Shown: positions 1 to 13,482, counted from the stretch's first letter. The stretch: 64,000 bases of DNA from Calliopsis andreniformis (GCF_051401765.1 NW_027480468.1:2108001-2172000), one strand, 5' to 3'. The notes: generated by a model from the sequence alone, not told the origin. Program-made: numbers and translations.

Positions 1-288
1 ACACAATCTTCAATCGCCAATCCTCAATCCTCAATCCTCAATCCTCAATCCTCAATCCTCAATCCTCAATCTTCAACACTCAATACTCAATCTTCAATCC
101 TCAAACCTGAATCCTCAATCCTCAATTTTCAATCCTCAATCCTCAAACCTCAATCCTCCATGCTCATTCTTCAATCCTCAATACCCAATCCTCAATCTTC
201 AATCCTCAATCCTCAATCCTCAACTCTCAATCCTCAATCCTCAATCCTCAGTCCTCAAACCTCAATCCTCAACCCTCAGCCCTCATCT

Positions 289-508
289 TCAATCCTCAAT
301 CCTCAATCCTCAATTCTCAATCTTCAATCCTCAATACTCAATCTTCAATCCTCAATCCTCAATTCTCAATCCTCAATACTCAATCTTCAATCCTCAATCC
401 TCAATCCTCAATCCTCAATCCTCAATCCTCAGTCCTCAATCCTCAATCTTCAATCCTAAATACTCGATCTTCAATCCTCAACCCTCAATCCTCAATCCTC
501 AATCCTCA
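289..508. repeat. 196-bp tandem duplication, copy 1
   Basis: Matches 485-704 at an offset of 196 bp (28 heptamers). The shared diagnostic units include CCTAAATACTCGATC. The two copies overlap because the match is longer than the period. Confidence 0.85.
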
Positions 509-704
509 ATTCTCAATCTTCAATCCTCAATACTCAATCTTCAATCCTCAATCCTCAATTCTCAATCCTCAATACTCAATCTTCAATCCTCAATCCTCAA
601 TCCTCAATCCTCAATCCTCAATCCTCAGTCCTCAATCCTCAATCTTCAATCCTAAATACTCGATCTTCAATCCTCAACCCTCAATCCTCAATCCTCAATC
701 CTCA
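485..704. repeat. 196-bp tandem duplication, copy 2
   Basis: Second copy of 289-508. Identity ends at 508/704, where the first copy continues with AATTCTC and the second with CATTCTTC. Confidence 0.85.
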
Positions 705-1082
705 TTCTTCAATCCTCAATACCCAATCCTCAATCTTCAATCCTCAATCATCAATCCTCAATTCTCAATCCTTAATCCTCAATCCTCAGACCTCAGATAT
801 CAATACTCAACCCTCAGTCCTCGTTCTCAATCCACAACTCTCAATCCTCAATCATCAATCTTCAATCATCAATATTCAATCTTCAGTCCGCAATCCTCAA
901 TCCTCAATCCTCAATGTTCAATCCGCAATACCCAATCCTCAATCTTCGATCCTCAATCCTCAATCCTCAATCCTCAATCCTCAATCCGCAATCCTCAATC
1001 CTCCATCCTCAATCCTCAGTCCTCAAACCTCAATCCTGGATCCACAATCCTCAATCCTCAATCTTCAGACCTCAGTCCTCAA

Positions 1083-1215
1083 CAATCTGTTGTCAATTCT
1101 CAATTCTCAATAGAATATCATCAATTCACAGTTTTCAATACTCAATACTCAATCTGCAATCTTTAAATCTCTATCCACAAACACCAATTCTCATCACTCA
1201 ACCCTCAACACTCAG
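1083..1215 (+). repeat. L1 block, subtype a (TCTTTAA/ACACCAA)
   Basis: First L1 of the window; 19 diverged heptamers in register, from the palindromic CAACAATCTGTTG region through TAGAATA, TTCACAG, ATCTCTA and TCCACAA to CACTCAG. The first unit is CAATCTG instead of CAATCAG. Confidence 0.9.
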
Positions 1216-1683
1216 TCCCCAGTCCTCAATCTTCAATCCTCAATCCTCAATCCTCAATCCTCAATCCTCAATCCTCAATCCTCAATCCTCAATCTTCAAT
1301 CCTCAATACTCAATCATCAATTCTCAATCCTCAGTCCTCAATCCTCAAACCTCAATCCTCAACCCTCAGCCCTCATTGCCAATCCTCGATCCTCAATCCT
1401 CAATCCTCAATCTTCAATCCTCAATACTCAATCTTCAATCCTCAATCCTCAATCCTCAATACTCAATCCTCAATCCTCAATCCTCAGTCATCAATACTCA
1501 ACCTTCAGTACTCAATCCTCAATACCCAATCCTCAATCTTCAATCCTCAATCCTCAATCCTCAATCCTCAACCCTCAATCTTCACTCCTCAATACTCAAT
1601 CTTAAACCCTCAATCCTCAGTCCTCGAACCACAATTCTGAATCCTCAATCCTGAATCCTCAATCTTCAGCCCTCAGTCCTCAA

Positions 1684-1816
1684 CAATCAGTTGTCAATCC
1701 TCAATCCCCAATAGAATATCCTCAATTCACAGTTTTCAATACTCAATACCCAATGTGCAATCTTCAAATCTCTATCCACAAACATCAATTCTCACCACTC
1801 AACCCTCAACTCTCGG
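1684..1816 (+). repeat. L1 block, subtype b (TGTGCAA, ends CTCTCGG)
   Basis: Complete 19-unit block. CAACAATCAGTTG is an inverted repeat with CAAC/GTTG arms. Confidence 0.9.
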
Positions 1817-2188
1817 TCCTCAATGTTCAATCCTCAATCCTCAATTCTCAATGTTCAATACTCAATTCTCAATCCTCAATCCTCAATCCTCAATCCTCAA
1901 TCATCAATCCTCAATCTTCAATACTCAATCCTCAATCCTCAATCCTCAATCCTCAATCATCAATCCTCAATCTTTTAATCCTCAATGCTCAACATTTAAT
2001 CCTCGATCCTCAATCCTCAATCTTCAATCCTCAATCCTCAATCCTGAATCCTCAACCTTCAATCCTCAATACTCAATCTTCAATCCTCAATCCTCAATCC
2101 TCAATACTCAATCCTCAATCCTCAATCCTCAATCCTCAATTCTGAATTCTCAACCCCAAATCCTCAATCTTCAGCCCTCAGTCCTCAA

Positions 2189-2251
2189 CAATCAGTTGTC
2201 AATTCTCAATCCTCAATAGAATATCATCAATTCACAGCTTTCAATACTCAA
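2189..2251 (+). repeat. L1 block, truncated after nine units
   Basis: Starts normally, then returns to plain heptamers after TTCACAG-CTTTCAA-TACTCAA. The distal ten units are absent. Confidence 0.85.
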
Positions 2252-3034
2252 TCCTCAATCCTCAATCTTCAATCATCAATACTCAATCATCAATCCTCAA
2301 TTCCCAATCCTCAATCCTCAATCCTCAATACTCAATACTCAATACTCAATACGCAATCTTCAATACCCAATCATCAATCCTCAATCCTCAATCCTCATTC
2401 TTCTATCCTCAATATCCAATCCTCAATCTTCAATACTCAATCCTTAATCTTCAATCCTCAATCCCCAATCCTCAATCTTCAATAATCAATCCTCAATCCT
2501 CAATCCACAATCCTCAATCTTCAATCCTCAATACTCAACCTTCAATCCTCAATCCACAATCCTCAATCCTCAATCCTCAATCCTCAGTCCTCAATCCTCA
2601 ATCTTCAATCCTAAATACTCGATCTTCAATCCTCAATCCTCAATCCTCAATCCTCAATCCTCATTCTTCAATCCTCAATACCCAATCCTCAATCTTCAAT
2701 CCTCAATCCTCAATCCTCAATTCTCAATCCTCAATCCTCAATCCTCAGACCTCAGACATCAATACTCATCGCTCAGTCCTCGTCCTCAATCCACAACTCT
2801 CAATCCTCAATCATCAATCTTCGTTCATCAATATTCAAACTTCAGTCCTCAATCCTCAATCCTCAATCCTCAATGTTCAATCCGCAATACCCAATCCTCA
2901 ATCTTCAATCCTCAATCCTCAATCCTCAATCCTCATTCCTCAATCCTCAATCCTCTATCCTCAATCCTCAGTCCTCAAACCTCAATCCAGGATCCTCAAC
3001 CCTGAATCCTCAATCTTCAGACCTCAGTCCTCTA

Positions 3035-3167
3035 CAATCAGTTGTCAATTCTCAATTCTCAATAGAATATCATCAATTCACAGCTTTCAATACTCAATAC
3101 TCAATCTGCAATCTTTAAATCTCTATCCACAAACACCAATTCTCATCACTCAACCCTCAACACTCAG
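3035..3167 (+). repeat. L1 block, subtype a
   Basis: Complete. The unit before it is TCCTCTA, so the left arm of the inverted repeat is altered. Confidence 0.9.
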
Positions 3168-3586
3168 TCCCCAGTCCTGAATCTTCAATCCTCAATCCTC
3201 AATCCACAATCCTGAATCATCAATCCTCAATCCTCTATCTTCATTCCTCAATACTCTATCATCAATCCTCAATCCTCAGTCCTCAATCCTCAAACCTCAA
3301 TCCTCAACCCTCAGCCCTCATTGTCAATCCTCGATCCTCAATCCTCAATCCTCAATCTTCAATCCTCAATACTCAATCTTCAATCCTCAATCCTCAATCC
3401 TCAATACTCAATCCTCAATCCTCAATCCTCAATGTTCAATGTTCAATCCTCAATACCCAATCTTCAATCTTCAATCCTCGATCCTCAATCCTCAATCCCC
3501 AATCCTCAATCCTCAATCCACAGTCCTCAAACCACAGTCCTGAATCCTCAATCCTGAATCCTCAATCTTCAGCCCTCAGTCCTCAA

Positions 3587-3719
3587 CAATCAGTTGTCAA
3601 TCCTCAATCCTGACTAGAATATCCTCAGTTCAGAGTTTTCCATACGCAAAACTCAATCTGCAATATTCATATCTCTATCCACAAACATCAATTACCATCA
3701 CTCAACCATCAACTCTCAG
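3587..3719 (+). repeat. L1 block, subtype c (TTCAGAG-TTTTCCA-TACGCAA)
   Basis: Complete. Reads CTAGAATA after TCCTGA, and ends CTCTCAG. Confidence 0.9.
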
Positions 3720-5239
3720 TCCCCAATACTCAATCTTCAATCGTCAATCCTCAATCCTCAATCCTCAATCCTCAATCCTCAATCTTCAACACTCAATACT
3801 CAATCTTCAATCATCAAACCTGAATCCTCAATCCTCAATTTTCAATCCTCAATCCTCAAACCTCAATCCCCCATGCTCATTCTTCAATCCTCAATACCCA
3901 ATCCTCAATCTTCAATCCTCAATCCTCAATCCTCAACTCTCAATCCTCAATCCTCAATCCTCAGTCCTCAAACCTCAATCCTCAACCCTCAGCCCTAATC
4001 TTCAATCCTCAATCCTCAATCCTCAATTCTCAATCTTCAATCCTCAATACTCAATCTTCAATCCTCAATCCTCAATTCTCAATCCTCAATATTCAATCCT
4101 TAATCGTCAATCCTCAATCCCCAATCCTCAATCTTCAATACTCAATCCTCAATCCTCAATCCACAATCCTCAATCTTCAATCCTCAATACTCAATCTTCA
4201 ATCCTCAATCCTCAATCCTCAATCCTCAATCCTCAATCCTCAGTCCTCAATCCTCAATCTTCAATCCTAAATACTCGATCTTCAATCCTCAACCCTCAAT
4301 CCTCAATCCTCAAACCTCATTCTTCAATCCTCAATACCCAATCCTCAATCTTCAATCCTCAATCCTCAATCCTCAATTCTCAATCCTCAATCCTCAGTCC
4401 TCAATCCTCAATCTTCAATCCTCAATACTCAATCATCAATATTCAATCCTCAGTCCTCAATACTCAATCTTCAATCCTCAATCCTCAATCCTCAATACTC
4501 AATCCTCAATCCTCAATCCTCAGTCATCAATACTCAATCTTCAGTACTCAATCTTCAATCCTCAATCCTCAATCCTCAATACTCAATCCTCAATCCTCAA
4601 TCCTCAGTCATCAATACTCAATCTTCAGTACTCAATCCTCAATCCTCAATCCTCAATCCTCAATCCTCAACCCCCAATCCTCATTCCTCAAACCTCAACC
4701 CTCAGCCCTCAGTCCTCATCCTCAGATCTCAATTCTCAATCCTCAGGCCTCAACCTCAATCCTCAATCCTCATTCTTCAATCCTCAATACCCAATCCTCA
4801 ATCTTCAATCCTCAATCCTCAATCCTCAATCCTCAATCCTCAATCCTCAATCCTCAATCATCAATCCTCAATCTTTTAATCCTCAATGCTCAACATTTAA
4901 CCCTCGATCCTCAATCCTCAATCTTCAATCCTCAATCCTCAATCCTCAATCCTCAACCTTCAATCCTCATTACTCAATCTTCAATCCTCAATCCTCAATC
5001 CTCAATACTCAATCCTCAATCCTCAATCCTCAGTCATCAATACTCAATCTTCAGTACTCAATCCTCAATCCTCAGTCCTCAATCCTCAATCCTCAACCCC
5101 CAATCCTCATTCCTCTAACCTCAACCCTCAGCCCTCAGTCCTCATCCTCAGTTCTCAATTCTCAATCCTCAGGCCTCAATCCTCAATCCTCAATCATCAT
5201 TCTTCAATCCTCAATACCCAATCCTCAATCTTCAATCCT

Positions 5240-5890
5240 CAATCCTCAATCCTCAATTCTCAATTCTCAATCCTCAATCCTCAGACCTCAAACGTCAATA
5301 TTCAACCCTCAGTCCTGGTCCCCAGTCCACAACCCTCAATCCTCAATCCTCAATCTTCAATCATCAATATTCAATCCTCAGTCCTCAGTCCTCAATCCTC
5401 AATCCTCAGTCCTCAATCCTCAATGTTCAATCCTCAATACCCAATCCTCAATCTTCAATCCTCAACCCTCAATACTCAATCCTCAATCCTCAATCCTCGA
5501 TCCACAATCCTCAATCCCCTGTCCTCAAACCACAATCCTGAATCCTCAATCCTGAATCCTCAACCCTGAATCCTCAATCCTCAATCCTCAATCCTCAATA
5601 TTCAATGCTCAATACCCAATCCTCAATCTTCAATCCTCAATCCTCAATCCTCAATCCTCAATCCTCAATCCTCAATCCTCTGTCCTCAAACCACAATCCT
5701 GAATCCTCAATCCTGAGTCCTCAATCTTCAGCCCTCAGTCCTCAACAATCAGTTGTCAATCCTCAATCCTCAATAGAATATCCTCAGTTCAGAGTTTTCC
5801 ATACGCAATACTCAATCTGCAATCTTCAAATCTCTATCCACAAACATCAATTCTCATCACTCAGCCCTCAGCACTCAGTCCCCAATTCGC
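5240..5890. repeat. About 650-bp copy, left (partner near 7765-8420)
   Basis: Shares with 7765-8420 the rare TCCTGGTCCCCAGTCC string and an L1 of the TACGCAA subtype (5746 against 8276, offset 2530 bp). Borders are approximate. Confidence 0.7.
5746..5878 (+). repeat. L1 block, subtype c
   Basis: Complete; 308 bp upstream of the next L1. Confidence 0.9.
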
Positions 5891-6053
5891 AATCTTCAAT
5901 ACTCAATCCTCAATCCTCAACCCTCAATCCACAATCTTCAATCCTCAATCCTCAATCCTCAATCCTCAATTCTCAATCCTGAATCCTCAGTCCTCAAACC
6001 TCAATTCTGAATCCTCAATCCTGAATCCACAATCTTCAGCCCTCAGTCCTCAA

Positions 6054-6186
6054 CTATCAGTTGTCAATACTCAATCCTCAATAGAATATCCTCAATTCAC
6101 AGGTTTCAATACTCAATACTCAATCTGCAATCTTCAAATCTCTATCCACAAACATCAATCCTCACCACTCAACGCTCAACACTCAG
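6054..6186 (+). repeat. L1 block, subtype b
   Basis: Complete, with first unit CTATCAG and GTTTCAA after TTCACAG. Confidence 0.9.
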
Positions 6187-6949
6187 TCCCCAATCCCCAA
6201 TCTTCAATTCTCAATCCTCAATCCTCAATCTTCAATCCTCAATCCCCAGTCCTCAATCTTCAATCCTCAATGCTCCATCCTCAATCCTCTATCCTCAGTC
6301 CTCAGTCCTCAACCCTCAATCCTCAAACCTCAATCCTCAACCGTCAGTCCTCGTCCTCAACCCTCAACCCTCAATACTCAATCCTCAATCTTCAATCATC
6401 AATACTCAATCTTCAATCCTCAATACTCAATCCTCAATCATCAGTCCTCAATCTTCAATACTCAATCCCCAATCCTCAATCTTCAATACTCAATCCTCAA
6501 TCCTCAATCCACAATCCTCAATCTTCAATCCTCAATACTCAACCTTCAACACTCAATCTTCAATCCTCAATCCTCAATCCTCAATCCTCAACACTCTATC
6601 TTCAATCCTAAATAATCAATCTCCAACACTAGATCCTCAATCCCCAATGCTCAATCCTCAATACCCAATCCTCAGTACCCAATCTTGAATCCTCAATCCT
6701 CAATTCTCAATCCTCAATCTTCAATCCTCAATCCCCAATCCTCAATCGTCAATCCTCATTCTTCAATCCTCAATACCCAATCCTCAATCTTCAATCCTCA
6801 GTCCTCAATTCTCAATCTTCGATCCTCAATACTGAATCTTCAATCCTCAATCCTCAATCCTCAATCCTCGATCCTCAATCCTCAATCCTGAATATTCAAT
6901 CCTCAGTCCCCAATCCTCAATCCTCAATCCTCTATCCTCAATCCTCAGT

Positions 6950-7740
6950 CCTCAATCCTCAATCCTAAATCCTCAACCCTCAATCCTCAATCCTCAAACC
7001 TCATTCTACAATCCTCAATAACCAATCCTCAATCTTCAATCCTCAATCCTCAATACTCAATCCTCAATCCTCAATCCACAATACTCAATCTTCAATCCTC
7101 AATACTCAACCTTCAATCCTCAATCCTCAATACTCAATCCTCAATCCTCATTCTGCAATCCTCAATACCCAATCCTCAATCTTCAATCCTCAATCCTCAA
7201 TCCTTAATTCTCAACCCTCAATCCTCAGTCTTCAGTACTCAAATCTCAACCCTCAACCTTCAGCCCTCATCCTGGATCCTCAATCCTCAATCTTCAATCC
7301 TCAATCCTCAATCCTCAAGCCTCAATCCTCAATCCTCAATCCTCAACTCTCAATCCTCAATCCTCAATCCTCAGTCCTCAAACCTCAATCCTCAACGCTC
7401 AGCCCTAATCTTCAATCCTCAATCCTCAATCCTCAATTCTCAATCTTCAATCCTCAATACTCAATCTTCAATCCTCAATCCTCAATTCTCAATCCTCAAT
7501 ACTCAATCCTTAATCGTCAATCCTCAATCCCCAATCCTCAATCTTCAATACTCAATCCTCAATCCTCAATCCACAATCCTCAATCTTCAATCCTCAATAC
7601 TCAATCTTCAATCCTCAATCCTCAATCCTCAATCCTCAATCCTCAATCCTCAGTCCTCAATCCTCAATCTTCAATCCTAAATACTCGATCTTCAATCCTC
7701 AACCCTCAATCCTCAATCCTCAAACCTCATTCTTCAATCC
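6950..7740. repeat. About 790-bp copy, left (partner near 8915-9705)
   Basis: Shares the rare string CATTCTACAATCC and the AATAACC unit that follows it with the segment 1965 bp downstream. Borders are approximate. Confidence 0.72.
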
Positions 7741-7764
7741 TCAATCTTCAATCCTCAATCCTCA

Positions 7765-8420
7765 ATCCTCAATTCTCAATTCTCAATCCTCAATCCTCAG
7801 ACCTCAAACGTCAATATTCAACCCTCAGTCCTGGTCCCCAGTCCACAACCCTCAATCCTCAATCCTCAATCTTCAATCATCAATATTCAATCCTCAGTCC
7901 TCAGTCCTCAATCCTCAATCCTCAGTCCTCAATCCTCAATGTTCAATCCTCAATACCCAATCCTCAATCTTCAATCCTCAACCCTCAATCCTCAATCCTC
8001 AATCCTCAATCCTCGATCCACAATCCTCAATCCCCTGTCCTCAAACCACAATCCTGAATCCTCAATCCTGAATCCTCAACCCTGAATCCTCAATCCTCAA
8101 TCCTCAATCCTCAATATTCAATGCTCAATACCCAATCCTCAATCTTCAATCCTCAATCCTCAATCCTCAATCCTCAATCCTCAATCCTCAATCCTCAATC
8201 CTCAATCCTCTGTCCTCAAACCACAATCCTGAATCCTCAATCCTGAGTCCTCAATCTTCAGCCCTCAGTCCTCAACAATCAGTTGTCAATCCTCAATCCT
8301 CAATAGAATATCCTCAGTTCAGAGTTTTCCATACGCAATACTCAATCTGCAATCTTCAAATCTCTATCCACAAACATCAATTCTCATCACTCAGCCCTCA
8401 GCACTCAGTCCCCAATCCTC
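7765..8420. repeat. About 650-bp copy, right (partner near 5240-5890)
   Basis: Second member of the pair. It differs by a few plain heptamers inserted before the L1. Borders are approximate. Confidence 0.7.
8276..8408 (+). repeat. L1 block, subtype c
   Basis: Complete; copy of 5746 within the 0.65-kb duplicated segment. Confidence 0.9.
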
Positions 8421-8555
8421 AATCTTCAATCCTCAATCCTCAATCCTCAATCCTCAATCCTCAATCCTCAATCCTCAATCCTCAATCCTCTGTCCTCAAA
8501 CCACAATCCTGAATCCTCAATCCTGAGTCCTCAATCTTCAGCCCTCAGTCCTCAA

Positions 8556-8688
8556 CAATCAGTTGTCAATCCTCAATCCTCAATAGAATATCCTCAATTC
8601 ACAGTTTTCAATACTCAACACCTAATCTGCAATATTCAAATCTCTATCCACAAACATCAATTCTCATCACTCAACCCTCAACACTCGG
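8556..8688 (+). repeat. L1 block, subtype b (TATTCAA, ends CACTCGG)
   Basis: Complete; 280 bp after the previous L1. Confidence 0.9.
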
Positions 8689-8914
8689 TCCTCAATGTTC
8701 AATCCTCAATCCTCAATTCTCAATCTTCAATCCTCAATACTCAATCCTCAATCCTCAATCCTCAACCCTCAATCATCAATCCTCAATCTTCAATACTCAA
8801 TCCTCAATCCTCAATCCTCAATCCTCAATCCTCAATCATCAATTGTCAATCTTCAATCCTCAATGCTCAACCTTTAATCCTCGATCCTCAATCCTCAATC
8901 TTGAATCCTCAATC

Positions 8915-9705
8915 CTCAATCCTCAATCCTAAATCCTCAACCCTCAATCCTCAATCCTCAAACCTCATTCTACAATCCTCAATAACCAATCCTCAATCTT
9001 CAATCCTCAATCCTCAATACTCAATCCTCAATCCTCAATCCACAATACTCAATCTTCAATCCTCAATACTCAACCTTCAATCCTCAATCCTCAATACTCA
9101 ATCCTCAGTCCTCATTCTGCAATCCTCAATACCCAATCCTCAATCTTCAATCCTCAATCCTCAATCCTTAATTCTCAACCCTCAATCCTCAGTCCTCAGT
9201 ACTCAAATCTCAACCCTCAACCTTCAGCCCTCATCCTGGATCCTCAATCCTCAATCTTCAATCCTCAATCCTCAATCCTCAAGCCTCAATCCTCAATCCT
9301 CAATCCTCAACTCTCAATCCTCAATCCTCAATCCTCAGTCCTCAAACCTCAATCCTCAACCCTCAGCCCTAATCTTCAATCCTCAATCCTCAATCCTCAA
9401 TTCTCAATCTTCAATCCTCAATACTCAATCTTCAATCCTCAATCCTCAATTCTCAATCCTCAATACTCAATCCTTAATCGTCAATCCTCAATCCCCAATC
9501 CTCAATCTTCAATACTCAATCCTCAATCCTCAATCCACAATCCTCAATCTTCAATCCTCAATACTCAATCTTCAATACTCAATCCTCAATCCTCAATCCT
9601 CAATCCTCAATCCTCAGTCCTCAATCCTCAATCTTCAATCCTAAATACTCGATCTTCAATCCTCAACCCTCAATCCTCAATCCTCAAACCTCATTCTTCA
9701 ATCCT
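8915..9705. repeat. About 790-bp copy, right (partner near 6950-7740)
   Basis: Downstream member of the pair. Offset 1965 bp is not a multiple of 7, so the heptamer phase shifts between the copies. Confidence 0.72.
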
Positions 9706-10064
9706 CAATACCCAATCATCAATCTTCAATCCTCAATCCTCAATCCTCAATTCTCAATCCTCAATCCTCAGTCCTCAGACCTCAGACATCAATACTCAAC
9801 CCTCAGTCCTCGTCCTCAATCCACAACTCTCAATCCTCAATCATCAATCTTCAACCATCAATATTCAATCTTCAGTCCTCAATCCTCAATCCTCAATCCT
9901 CAATGTTCAATCCGCAATACCCAGTCCTCAATCTTCGATCCTCAATCCTCAATCCTCAATCCTCAATCCTCAATCCTCAATCCTCTATCCTCAATCCTCA
10001 GTCCTCAAACCTCAATCCTGGATCCTCAATCCTGAATCCTCAATCTTCAGACCTCAGTCCTCAA

Positions 10065-10197
10065 CAATCAGTTGTCAATTCTCAATTCCCAATAGAATAT
10101 CATCAATTCACAGTTTGCAATACTCAATACTCAATCTGCAATCTTTAAATCTCTATCCACAAACACCAATTCTCATCACTCAACCCTCAACACTCAG
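10065..10197 (+). repeat. L1 block, subtype a
   Basis: Complete; preceded by CTGGATCCTC, a string that introduces many subtype-a copies and contains a BamHI site. Confidence 0.9.
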
Positions 10198-10595
10198 TCC
10201 CCAGTCCTCAATCTTCAATCCTCAATCCTCAATCCTCAATCCTCAATCCTCAATCCTCAATCCTCAATCCTCAATCTTCAATCCTCAATACTCAATCATC
10301 AATCCTCAATCCTCAGTCCTCAATCCTCAAACCTCAATCCTCAACCCTCAGCCCTCATTGTCAATCCTCGATCCTCAATCCTCAATCCTCAATCTTCAAT
10401 CCTCAATACTCAATCTTCAATCCTCAATCCTCAATCCTCAATACTCAATCCTCAATCCTCAATCCTCAGTCATCAATACTCAATCCTCAATCCTCAATCC
10501 TCAATCCTCAATCCTCTATGCTCAATCCTCAGTCCTCAAACCTCAATCCTGGATCCGCAATCCTGAATCCTCAATCTTCAGACCTCAGTCCTCAA

Positions 10596-10728
10596 CAATC
10601 AGTTGTCAATTCTCAATTCTCAATAGAATATCATCAATTCACAGTTTTCAATACTCAATACTCAATCTGCAATCTTTAAATCTCTATCCACAAACACCAA
10701 TTCTCATCACTCAACCCTCAACACTCAG
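10596..10728 (+). repeat. L1 block, subtype a
   Basis: Complete; preceded by CTGGATCCGC. Next L1 lies 747 bp on, as for 13944. Confidence 0.9.
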
Positions 10729-11342
10729 TCCCCAGTCCTCAATCTTCAATCCTCAATCCTCAATCCTCAATCCTCAATCCTCAATCCTCAATCCTCAATC
10801 CTCAATTTTCAATCCTCAATACTCAATCATCTATCCTCAATCCTCAGTCCTCAATCCTCAAACCTCAATCCTCAACCCTCAGCCCTCATTGTCAATCCTC
10901 GATCCTCAATCCTCAATCCTCAATCTTCAATCCTCAATACTCAATCTTCAATCCTCAATCCTCAATCCTCAATACTCAGTCCTCAATCCTCAATCCTCAG
11001 TCATCAATACTCAATCTTCAGTACTCAATCCTCAATCCTCAATCCTCAATCCTCAATCCTCAGCCCCCAATCCTCATTCCTCAAACCTCAACCCTCAGCC
11101 CTCAGTCCTCATCCGCAGATCTCAATTCTCAATCCTCAGGCCTCAATCCTCAATTCTCAATCCTCATTCTTCAATCCTCAATACCCAATCCTCAATCTTC
11201 AATCCTCAATCCTCAATCCTCAATCCTCAACCCTCAATCTTCACTCCTCAATACTCAATCTTAAACCTTCAATCCTCAGTCCTCGAACCACAATTCTGAA
11301 TCCTCAATCCTGAATCCTCAATCTTCAGCCCTCAGTCCTCAA

Positions 11343-11475
11343 CAATCAGTTGTCAATCCTCAATCCCCAATAGAATATCCTCAATTCACAGTTTTCAATA
11401 CTCAATACCCAATGTGCAATCTTCAAATCTCTATCCACAAACATCAATTCTCATCACTCAACACTCAACTCTCGG
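11343..11475 (+). repeat. L1 block, subtype b (TGTGCAA, ends CTCTCGG)
   Basis: Complete; partner of 25589. Confidence 0.9.
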
Positions 11476-11861
11476 TCCTCAATGTTCAATCCTCAATCCT
11501 CAATTCTCAATCTTCAATCCTCAATTCTCAATCCTCAATCCTCAATCCTCAATCCTCAATCATCAATCCTCAATCTTCAATACTCAATCCTCAATACTCA
11601 ATCCTCAATCCTCAATCCTCAATCCTCAATCATCAATCCTCAATCTTTTAATCCTCAATGCTCAACATTTAATCCTCGATCCTCAATCCTCAATCTTCAA
11701 TCCTCAATCCTCAATCCTCAATCCTCAAACTTCAATCCTCATTACTCAATCTTCAATCCTCAATCCTCAATCCTCAATACTCAATCCTCAATCCTCAATC
11801 CTCAATCCTCAATTCTGAATTCTCAACCCCGAATCCTCAATCTTCAGCCCTCAGTCCTCAA

Positions 11862-11994
11862 CAATAAGTTGTCAATTCTCAATCCTCAATAGAATATCAT
11901 CAATTCACAGTTTTCAATACTCAATGCTCAATATGCAATCTTCAAATATCTACCCACAAACATCAATTCTCATCACACAACCCTCAACACTCAG
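11862..11994 (+). repeat. L1 block with CAATAAG first unit
   Basis: Complete. TGCTCAA-TATGCAA and ATATCTA-CCCACAA replace the usual units. Partner of 26108. Confidence 0.9.
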
Positions 11995-12805
11995 TCCCCA
12001 ATCCTCAATCTTCAATCCTCAATCCTCAATCCTCAATCCTCAATCCTCAATCTTCAATCATCAATACTCAATCATCAATCCTCAATTCTCAATCCTCAAT
12101 CCTCAATCCTCAATACTCAATCCTCAATACTCAATCTTCAATACCCAATCATCAATCCTCAATCCTCAATCCTCACTCTTCAATCCTCAATACCCAATCC
12201 TCAATCTTCAATACTCAATCCTTAATCGTCAATCCTCAATCCCCAATCCTCAATCTTCAATACTCAATCCTCAATCCTCAATCCACAATCCTCAATCTTC
12301 AATCCTCAATACTCAACCTTCAATCCTCAATCCTCAATCCTCAATCCTCAATCCTCAATCCTCAGTCCTCAATCCTCAATCTTCAATCCTAAATACTCGA
12401 TCTTGAATCCTCAATCCCCAATCCTCAATCCTCAATCCTCATTCTTCAATCCTCAATACCCAATCCTCAATCTTCAATCCTCAATCCTCAATCCTCAACT
12501 CTCAATCCTCAATCCTCAATCCTCAGACCTCAAACGTCAATATTCAATCCTCTGTCGTGGTCCCCAATCCACAACCCTCAATCCTCAATGTTCAATCCTC
12601 AACCTTCAATCATCAAACCTCAACACTCAATCTTCAATCCTCAATCCTCAATCCTCAATCCTCAATCCTCAATCCTCAATCCTGAATATTCAATCCTCAG
12701 TCCCCAATCCTCAATCCTCAATCCTCTATCCTCAATCCTGAGTCCTCAAACCTCAATCCTGGATCCTCAATCCTGAATCCTCAATCTTCAGAACTCAGTC
12801 CTCAA

Positions 12806-12938
12806 CAATCAGTTGTCAATTCTCAATTCTCAAAAGAATATCATCAATTCACAGTTTTCAATACTCAATACTCAATCTGCAATCTTTAAATCTCTATCTA
12901 CAAACACCAATTCTCATCACTCAACCCTCAACACTCAG
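12806..12938 (+). repeat. L1 block, AAGAATA subtype
   Basis: AAGAATA replaces TAGAATA, which removes the TAG; ATCTCTA-TCTACAA replaces ATCTCTA-TCCACAA. Confidence 0.9.
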
Positions 12939-13349
12939 TCCCTAGTCCTCAATCTTCAATCCTCAATACTCAATCCTCAATACTCAATCCTCAATCCTCA
13001 ATCCTCAATCCTCAATCTTCAATCCTCAATACTCAATCATCAATCCTCAATCCTCAGTCCTCAATCCTCAAACCTCAATCCTCAACCCTCAGCCCTCATT
13101 GTCAATCCTCGATCCTCATTCCTCAATCCTCAACCCCCAACCCTCATTCCTCAAACCTCAACCCTCAGCCCTCAGTCCTCATCCTCAGATCTCAATTCTC
13201 AATCCTCAGGCCTCAATCCTCAATCCTCAATCCTCATTCTTCAATCCTCAATTCCCAATCCGCAATCTTCAATCCTCAATCCTCAATCCTCAATCCTCAA
13301 CCCTCAATCTTCACTCCTCAATACTCAATACTCAATCCTCAATCCTCAA

Positions 13350-13482
13350 CAATCAGTTGTCAATCCTCAATCCCCAATAGAATATCCTCAATTCACAGTG
13401 TTCAATACTCAATACCCAATCTGCAATATTCAAATCTCTATCCACAAACATCAATTCTCATCACTCAACCCTCAACACTCGG
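13350..13482 (+). repeat. L1 block, subtype b (TATTCAA, ends CACTCGG)
   Basis: Complete; 544 bp after the AAGAATA L1. Confidence 0.9.

Larger units (their letters stand above)
1..5239. repeat. Array region A: L1-only mosaic, left end
   Basis: Variant heptamer array carrying five L1 blocks (one cut short). Stretches 1-1082, 2252-3034 and 3720-5239 hold only plain and single-variant heptamers, with no gene or RNA signal. A 196-bp tandem duplication lies near the start. A six-base unit near 4747 (…GCCTCAACCTCAA…) is one of the few places where the 7-bp phase slips. Sequence around 3.9-4.3 kb recurs near 7.3-7.7 and 9.3-9.7 kb. Confidence 0.9.
5240..9712. repeat. Array region B: closely spaced L1 pairs and duplicated 0.65-0.8 kb segments
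   Basis: Four L1 blocks occur as two close pairs: 5746/6054 (308 bp apart, 44 heptamers) and 8276/8556 (280 bp, 40 heptamers). About 5240-5890 is repeated at about 7765-8420, and about 6950-7740 at about 8915-9705. Stretches 6187-8275 and 8689-9712 hold only variant heptamers. No non-repetitive sequence was seen. Confidence 0.88.
11060..12297. repeat. 1.24-kb segment copied 14.25 kb downstream
   Basis: Matches 25307-26543. Contains L1 blocks 11343 and 11862, 519 bp apart, as in the partner (25589 and 26108). The unusual CAATAAG first unit of 11862 is kept in 26108. Confidence 0.85.

Noticed and set aside
1083..1215. L1 block as an inserted mobile element or tRNA-like gene
   Set aside because: It divides cleanly into heptamers in phase with the flanking array, has no terminal repeats or target duplication, and does not fold into a cloverleaf that I can see.
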